Assembly: GCA_944393715.1 (NCBI GenBank)
Contig: CALYBB010000010.1
Span: 1-35,970 of the forward strand
From: an uncultured Alphaproteobacteria bacterium
GTDB taxonomy: Bacteria > Pseudomonadota > Alphaproteobacteria > RF32 > CAG-239
Reading direction: 5' to 3'
DNA: 35,970 bases
Shown in pieces: positions 32,997-35,970 of this stretch. The notes beneath the pieces were generated by a model. It ran no database searches. It was not told where the DNA came from and saw nothing but the letters and a program-made list of their open reading frames with translations. Made by a program: the position numbers and the translations under genes. Within the stretch, counting starts at the first letter, position 1, and every line of letters starts with the position of its first letter.

Positions 32997-32998
32997 AA

Positions 32999-33820
32999 GT
33001 GACAACATTACAGATATTTTGCCTGTCGTTGCTGCAGGGTATTACCGAGTTTTTGCCTGTCAGTTCTTCGGGGCATTTGATTTTGTTATCAAAGTTTAGT
33101 TATTTTCCTGATCAGGGGTTGGCGCTTGACGTAGCAGTGCATGTCGGCTCCATATTGGCGGTGATGATCTATTTTTCTGAGACCATTTGGGAAATGGTTA
33201 AAGGCGTTTGGAAGACTCATTTTATTCCGAATTTCAGGAACTATGGTGCTCAAGTTTTCTGGCTGATTATTATCGGCACCATTCCGGCGGTAATTGCAGG
33301 CTTTGCGCTTAAAAGCTACGGCATGGAGTGGCTGCGCAACACTCGAATCATTGGCTGGACGATTTTGGGTTATGGTATTCTTCTCTATGTGGCCGATAAA
33401 TTTTCGATGACTATCCGTGAGATTAAACATTTGGGGGTGGTTGACGCCGTTCTTATCGGCTGCGCGCAATGTCTGGCTTTGATCCCAGGGACATCGCGCT
33501 CGGGTATTACGATAACAATGGGGCGTTTTTTGGGGCTGGAACGACGTGAGGCCGCAAAATTTTCGATGCTTTTATCTATTCCGGCGATTATTGCCGCGGC
33601 GGTTTTAACCGGTTTTGAAGTGTGGCAAGCCGGCGATTTGGAAGAAATCGGCTGGATGTTTGACGGTGTCGTTTACTCTTATATTTCCTCAATTGTTGCG
33701 ATTTATATAGTGATGTGGTGGCTTAAAAAATCGACCTTTTTGCCTTTTGTGATATACAGAATTATTCTTGGATCAATTTTATTACTTGATTCTTACGGAA
33801 TTTTGAGTATAACTATGTAA
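32999..33820 (+). CDS. uppP: Undecaprenyl-diphosphatase (UppP/BacA)
   Basis: This is an inner-membrane enzyme that dephosphorylates undecaprenyl diphosphate so the lipid carrier can be reused for peptidoglycan and other surface polymers. The 273 residues have about seven to eight hydrophobic segments. Both family motifs are intact: the Glu-rich Gly-Ile-Thr-Glu-Phe-Leu-Pro-Val-Ser-Ser-Ser-Gly-His near residue 14-26 and the PGTSRSG motif near residue 164. The start is GTG 32999, with GAGAG a few bases upstream, 2 bp after the stop of the receiver gene. It is followed by tRNA-Leu after 8 bp. Confidence 0.96.
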   Translation: MTTLQIFCLSLLQGITEFLPVSSSGHLILLSKFSYFPDQGLALDVAVHVGSILAVMIYFSETIWEMVKGVWKTHFIPNFRNYGAQVFWLIIIGTIPAVIAGFALKSYGMEWLRNTRIIGWTILGYGILLYVADKFSMTIREIKHLGVVDAVLIGCAQCLALIPGTSRSGITITMGRFLGLERREAAKFSMLLSIPAIIAAAVLTGFEVWQAGDLEEIGWMFDGVVYSYISSIVAIYIVMWWLKKSTFLPFVIYRIILGSILLLDSYGILSITM

Positions 33821-33828
33821 GTCGAATC

Positions 33829-33915
33829 GCTCTGGTGGCGGAATTGGTAGACGCGCAAGTTTCAGGTACTTGTGGGGGTTGCCCCGTGAAAGTTCGAGTC
33901 TTTTCCAGAGCACCA
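33829..33915 (+). tRNA. tRNA-Leu(CAG)
   Basis: The gene folds as a type II tRNA. The acceptor stem is GCTCTGG / CCAGAGC with discriminator A and an encoded CCA. The anticodon stem is CAAGT / ACTTG with loop TTCAGGT, giving anticodon CAG (33863-33865) for CUG codons. A long variable arm (GGGG-TTG-CCCC type) and a TTCGAGT T-loop identify it as tRNA-Leu. A terminator follows 11 bp downstream. Confidence 0.97.
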
Positions 33916-33925
33916 TAATAAAAAC

Positions 33926-33947
33926 AGACCCCAACGGGTCTTTTTTA
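33926..33947. terminator. Bidirectional rho-independent terminator
   Basis: A 6-bp stem AGACCC / GGGTCT with a 4-base loop is followed by six T on the plus strand and, in reverse, TGTTTTTATT on the minus strand. It ends the uppP/tRNA transcript and may also end the ATPase gene transcribed from the right. Confidence 0.85.
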
Positions 33948-33956
33948 GTATGTGAG

Positions 33957-35174
33957 CTATAAATAAAAAACAGGAATAATATTTACATTTTCCGTCAGCG
34001 GCAAATGCGTTGGTGCTAAGCAGACAACAGCTCCTTCTCCGATTTGCAGACCTGCTTTTTCTAAAACATCAAAATTCTTTATGTCTTTCTTATCAGGATT
34101 AGTCTTTTTCTTGATTTCAATGGGATAAACTTTGCCATTTTCTTCCAAAATAACATCTATCTCTTTTTTATCTTTATCGCGATAAAACGAAATGTTAGGT
34201 TTTCTTCCATTATGAAGATAGCTTTTCAATATTTCTGCAACAACAAATGTTTCCAATATTTCACCGCTTTTAGCACCCGCTTCCAATGTTTCAGGGGTGT
34301 TCCATTTAGTCAAATAACAAACCAGCCCCGTATCCATAAAATATATTTTGGGCATTTTGGTCATCCGATTACTAATATTTTTAGAGAACGGATACAATAA
34401 ATAAATCAACCCAGATGTTTGTAAGATAGACACCCAACGTTGAACTGTTGATACGGGTTTTCCTATATCTCGTGCAACATCAGAAAAATTCAGTAATTGC
34501 CCGCTTCTTGCAGCTAAAGCTGTTAAAAGCTCCAAAAACTGCATTTCATCACCGCTATCGGTCAAATCACGAATATCACGCTCAATATATGTCTGAACAT
34601 AAGAACTGTAAAAATCTTCCCAATCAACATTTTCATCGTTATTCAAAGCAGGATAAAAACCACGCCAGATAATCTCATAAAGTTTCTTTAAATCTAAACT
34701 TTGGGCATCTTTACTTCTTGCTGAAATCCATTCATGAGTAGGAACGAATTTGTCATAAAAAGGTTTTCCTGCCAATTCTGGTAAAGAAAAACCTTCCAAA
34801 TTAAGAATCCCAACTCTTCCAGCAAGGCTTTCTGATACACCTTGCATTAAATGAAATTGCTGCGACCCTGTAATCCAAAACATTCCTTTTTGCTTTTTCT
34901 CATCTACAATAGCTTTAATATATGGCAAAAGTTCAGGAGCATACTGGATTTCATCAATCAACAAAGGCGCTTCAAAACGTTGTAAAAATAAGGCAGGATT
35001 CTCTTTGGCTAACTTACGGTTTTCCAATGTATCCAAGGACACATAATTACGATTCTCTTCACAACATCTAAATACTGTTGTTTTACCAACTTGCCGTGGT
35101 CCTGTAATTAACACAACAGGAAAGGAAGAATTCATCCGTCTTATGGCATTTTCAATGGTTCTTTGAATATACAT
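33957..35174 (-). CDS. AAA-family ATPase with DUF4143 domain
   Basis: This encodes 405 residues with an N-terminal P-loop NTPase (about 1-180) and a C-terminal DUF4143 domain (about 200-360). The Walker A is Gly-Pro-Arg-Gln-Val-Gly-Lys-Thr near 25-32, and the Walker B Leu-Leu-Ile-Asp-Glu lies near 72-76. ATG 35174 follows GAGG at a spacing of 8; TTG 35180 is rejected. It is AT-rich compared with its neighbours, with many AAA, GAA and ATT codons, and sits next to a tRNA gene, so recent acquisition is possible. Function is unknown; DUF4143 ATPases are common in gut and mobile-DNA contexts. Two inverted repeats precede it and may regulate it. Confidence 0.88.
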   Translation of the reverse strand: MYIQRTIENAIRRMNSSFPVVLITGPRQVGKTTVFRCCEENRNYVSLDTLENRKLAKENPALFLQRFEAPLLIDEIQYAPELLPYIKAIVDEKKQKGMFWITGSQQFHLMQGVSESLAGRVGILNLEGFSLPELAGKPFYDKFVPTHEWISARSKDAQSLDLKKLYEIIWRGFYPALNNDENVDWEDFYSSYVQTYIERDIRDLTDSGDEMQFLELLTALAARSGQLLNFSDVARDIGKPVSTVQRWVSILQTSGLIYLLYPFSKNISNRMTKMPKIYFMDTGLVCYLTKWNTPETLEAGAKSGEILETFVVAEILKSYLHNGRKPNISFYRDKDKKEIDVILEENGKVYPIEIKKKTNPDKKDIKNFDVLEKAGLQIGEGAVVCLAPTHLPLTENVNIIPVFYL

Positions 35175-35184
35175 TTGCAAACCT

Positions 35185-35217
35185 CGACTAATTTATCATC
35201 TGATATTAAAATAGTCG
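35185..35217. repeat. 33-bp inverted repeat 1 upstream of the ATPase gene
   Basis: The arms CGACTAATTTA and TAAAATAGTCG are 11 bp with a single mismatch, separated by 11 bp. The arms match those of the repeat at 35246-35276. It lies 11-43 bp upstream of the ATPase start codon. Confidence 0.8.
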
Positions 35218-35245
35218 AAATAAACTTAAAAGTCAAGAAGAATAT

Positions 35246-35276
35246 GACTATTTTATCACCAAATGCTAAAATAGTC
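35246..35276. repeat. 31-bp inverted repeat 2 upstream of the ATPase gene
   Basis: The arms GACTATTTTA and TAAAATAGTC are a perfect 10-bp inverted repeat around an 11-bp spacer. The centre is 60 bp from that of repeat 1. A sequence-specific dimeric DNA-binding protein could bind both copies. Confidence 0.85.
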
Positions 35277-35294
35277 GGGATTTTTGTTGTTTCT

Positions 35295-35332
35295 ATTTTA
35301 GAAAATGCCAAATATTGGTAATTTTCTAAAAT
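35295..35332. repeat. Third, longer imperfect palindrome
   Basis: ATTTTAGAAAAT and ATTTTCTAAAAT form 12-bp arms around a 14-bp centre that is itself nearly symmetric. Its sequence differs from repeats 1 and 2, so it is probably a separate element. Confidence 0.65.
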
Positions 35333-35348
35333 AAAATAATAATTTCAT

Positions 35349-35421
35349 AAATTTCCTTATCGGTAAATTTTTGATTTTTTAAATGTCTTTTAAGTTAAAA
35401 ATTTCCCTCTCGGTAAAATTT
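35349..35421. repeat. Two direct repeats with a 50-bp period
   Basis: The near-identical units at 35349-35370 and 35399-35421 share AAATTTCC, a variable 4-base step and TCGGTAAA(A)TTT. Each unit is itself roughly self-complementary (AAATTT...AAATTT). They lie in the gene-free interval. Confidence 0.55.
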
Positions 35422-35604
35422 AGTATTCAACCTTCGTTTTTCCATCCATTTATATCAAAGCTCTCATCAACAATAGAGTTCAGCAATTCGTTAACTCTGG
35501 TGCACCAATATTTATCTAAAAAGCTCCGTCTGGAGCTGATGTTGAATAAAAAAGCAATTGAAAAGTCCTTAGAAGCTTGGATAATGGTTTACAGCCTAAA
35601 AAAA

Positions 35605-35630
35605 CCCCGAAAAATCTTCGGGGATTTTTT
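35605..35630. terminator. Bidirectional terminator after the aldolase gene
   Basis: A 7-bp stem CCCCGAA / TTCGGGG with a 5-base loop carries a T-run on both sides. On the minus strand it is 27 bp past the aldolase stop and is followed by seven T. Confidence 0.85.
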
Positions 35631-35650
35631 TAGTGCCAAAAGCGCGAAAA

Positions 35651-35970
35651 TTACAATTCGCCGGCAGCATAACGTTTGGCCATTTCCGACATCGGAATCG
35701 GCTTAATCTTATCGGCATGACCGGCCGCACCGAAAGCAATGTAGCGAGCCTCGCAGACTTTTTGCATTTCTTCAATCGCCGGTTTTAAGTATTTGCGCGG
35801 GTCAAATTCTTTGGGATTCTCGACAAAGATCTTGCGGATGGCGCCGGTGATGGCCATACGGCAGTCGGTGTCGACATTAACCTTGCGAACACCGGATTTG
35901 ATACCGCGGACAATTTCTTCAACCGGAACACCGTAGGTCTGCGGAATGGCGCCGCCATAGGCATTGATTA
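35651..35970 (-). CDS. Fructose-bisphosphate aldolase, class II (C-terminal part, truncated by window edge)
   Basis: The 106 visible codons enter from the right edge and stop at 35651-35653. The segment Lys-Val-Asn-Val-Asp-Thr-Asp-Cys-Arg-Met-Ala is the class II aldolase motif that binds the substrate phosphate, and Glu-Phe-Asp-Pro-Arg-Lys-Tyr-Leu-Lys-Pro-Ala is the usual C-terminal helix. The enzyme is Zn-dependent and cleaves fructose-1,6-bisphosphate to DHAP and glyceraldehyde-3-phosphate. Together with eno it indicates active glycolysis or gluconeogenesis. The gene begins beyond the window, so the start and zinc-binding His residues are not visible. Likely symbol is fba or cbbA. Confidence 0.93.
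   Translation of the reverse strand, partial: INAYGGAIPQTYGVPVEEIVRGIKSGVRKVNVDTDCRMAITGAIRKIFVENPKEFDPRKYLKPAIEEMQKVCEARYIAFGAAGHADKIKPIPMSEMAKRYAAGEL

Larger units (their letters stand above)
35175..35650. other. Gene-free AT-rich interval with repeats
   Basis: About 476 bp separate the ATPase and aldolase genes. It contains no ORF with a ribosome binding site and coding-like content; a 107-codon frame at 35383-35706 crosses the terminator and the aldolase end and is not credible. It holds the three inverted repeats and two direct repeats listed separately, and the aldolase terminator. The left part probably carries the ATPase promoter. Confidence 0.7.

Noticed and set aside
35383..35706. 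107-codon plus-strand frame between the ATPase and aldolase genes
   Set aside because: It runs through a strong terminator and the antisense of the aldolase end, and has no ribosome binding site.
33829..35970. Integrated element with attachment sites at tRNA-Leu
   Set aside because: No integrase gene and no second copy of the tRNA 3' end were seen, so only a weak island hypothesis is kept.

Overview
The window looks like chromosomal DNA of a Gram-negative bacterium, most probably an alphaproteobacterium with a host- or gut-associated lifestyle. The lineage is inferred from gene content (a Bat aerotolerance operon, opgG and opgH for periplasmic glucans, lipoproteins, an enolase and class II aldolase of proteobacterial type) and was not tested by any search. 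Genes are dense, many overlap by 1-38 bp, start codons have clear GGAG-type ribosome binding sites, and the standard genetic code is used. No CRISPR array, prophage or insertion sequence was found.

Layout. Positions 1-1303 hold a truncated gene end, a small secreted protein and a coupled pair of small unknown genes. Positions 1366-3904 carry enolase, a divergent dCMP deaminase and a NarL-type response regulator whose phosphoacceptor Asp is replaced by Asn. Positions 3897-10235 (minus strand) form one tightly coupled run: DUF4381 protein, BatA, a BatB/BatC fusion with a Gln/Asn-rich tail, BatD, a class I amidotransferase-like peptidase (C26) and a VanX-type D-Ala-D-Ala dipeptidase. tyrS lies upstream and anmK (anhydromuramic acid kinase) diverges from it, so several genes here concern cell-wall turnover. 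Positions 12862-19469 (minus) run serS, a membrane-anchored Memo-AMMECR1 fusion, an M49-like zinc peptidase, a one-chain iron-sulfur serine dehydratase, a small membrane protein and a 50-residue lipoprotein gene. Positions 19621-23167 hold a small acidic protein with a palindrome at its promoter, trpS and a CstA-family transporter.

Positions 23173-27756 (minus) are a compact osmoregulated periplasmic glucan operon: opgG, an unknown gene, opgH and a hexapeptide acetyltransferase. Next come an XRE regulator, mutY, a stomatin-like membrane protein, xseA, an M23 peptidase, a stand-alone receiver protein, uppP and tRNA-Leu(CAG). The last part is AT-rich and looks more accessory: an AAA/DUF4143 ATPase behind two matching 31-33 bp inverted repeats, then a 476-bp gene-free stretch with more repeats. 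The window ends in the 3' part of a class II fructose-bisphosphate aldolase gene.

Functional themes are envelope assembly and turnover (Bat, VanX-like, AnmK, UppP, M23, OPG), central metabolism (enolase, aldolase, serine dehydratase, CstA), translation (three aminoacyl-tRNA synthetases, one tRNA) and DNA maintenance (MutY, XseA, dCMP deaminase). No complete new defence or mobile system is evident. The least explained parts are the repeat array before the ATPase, the OPG operon's extra genes, the Memo-AMMECR1/M49 pair and the degenerate receiver and MIDAS sites.
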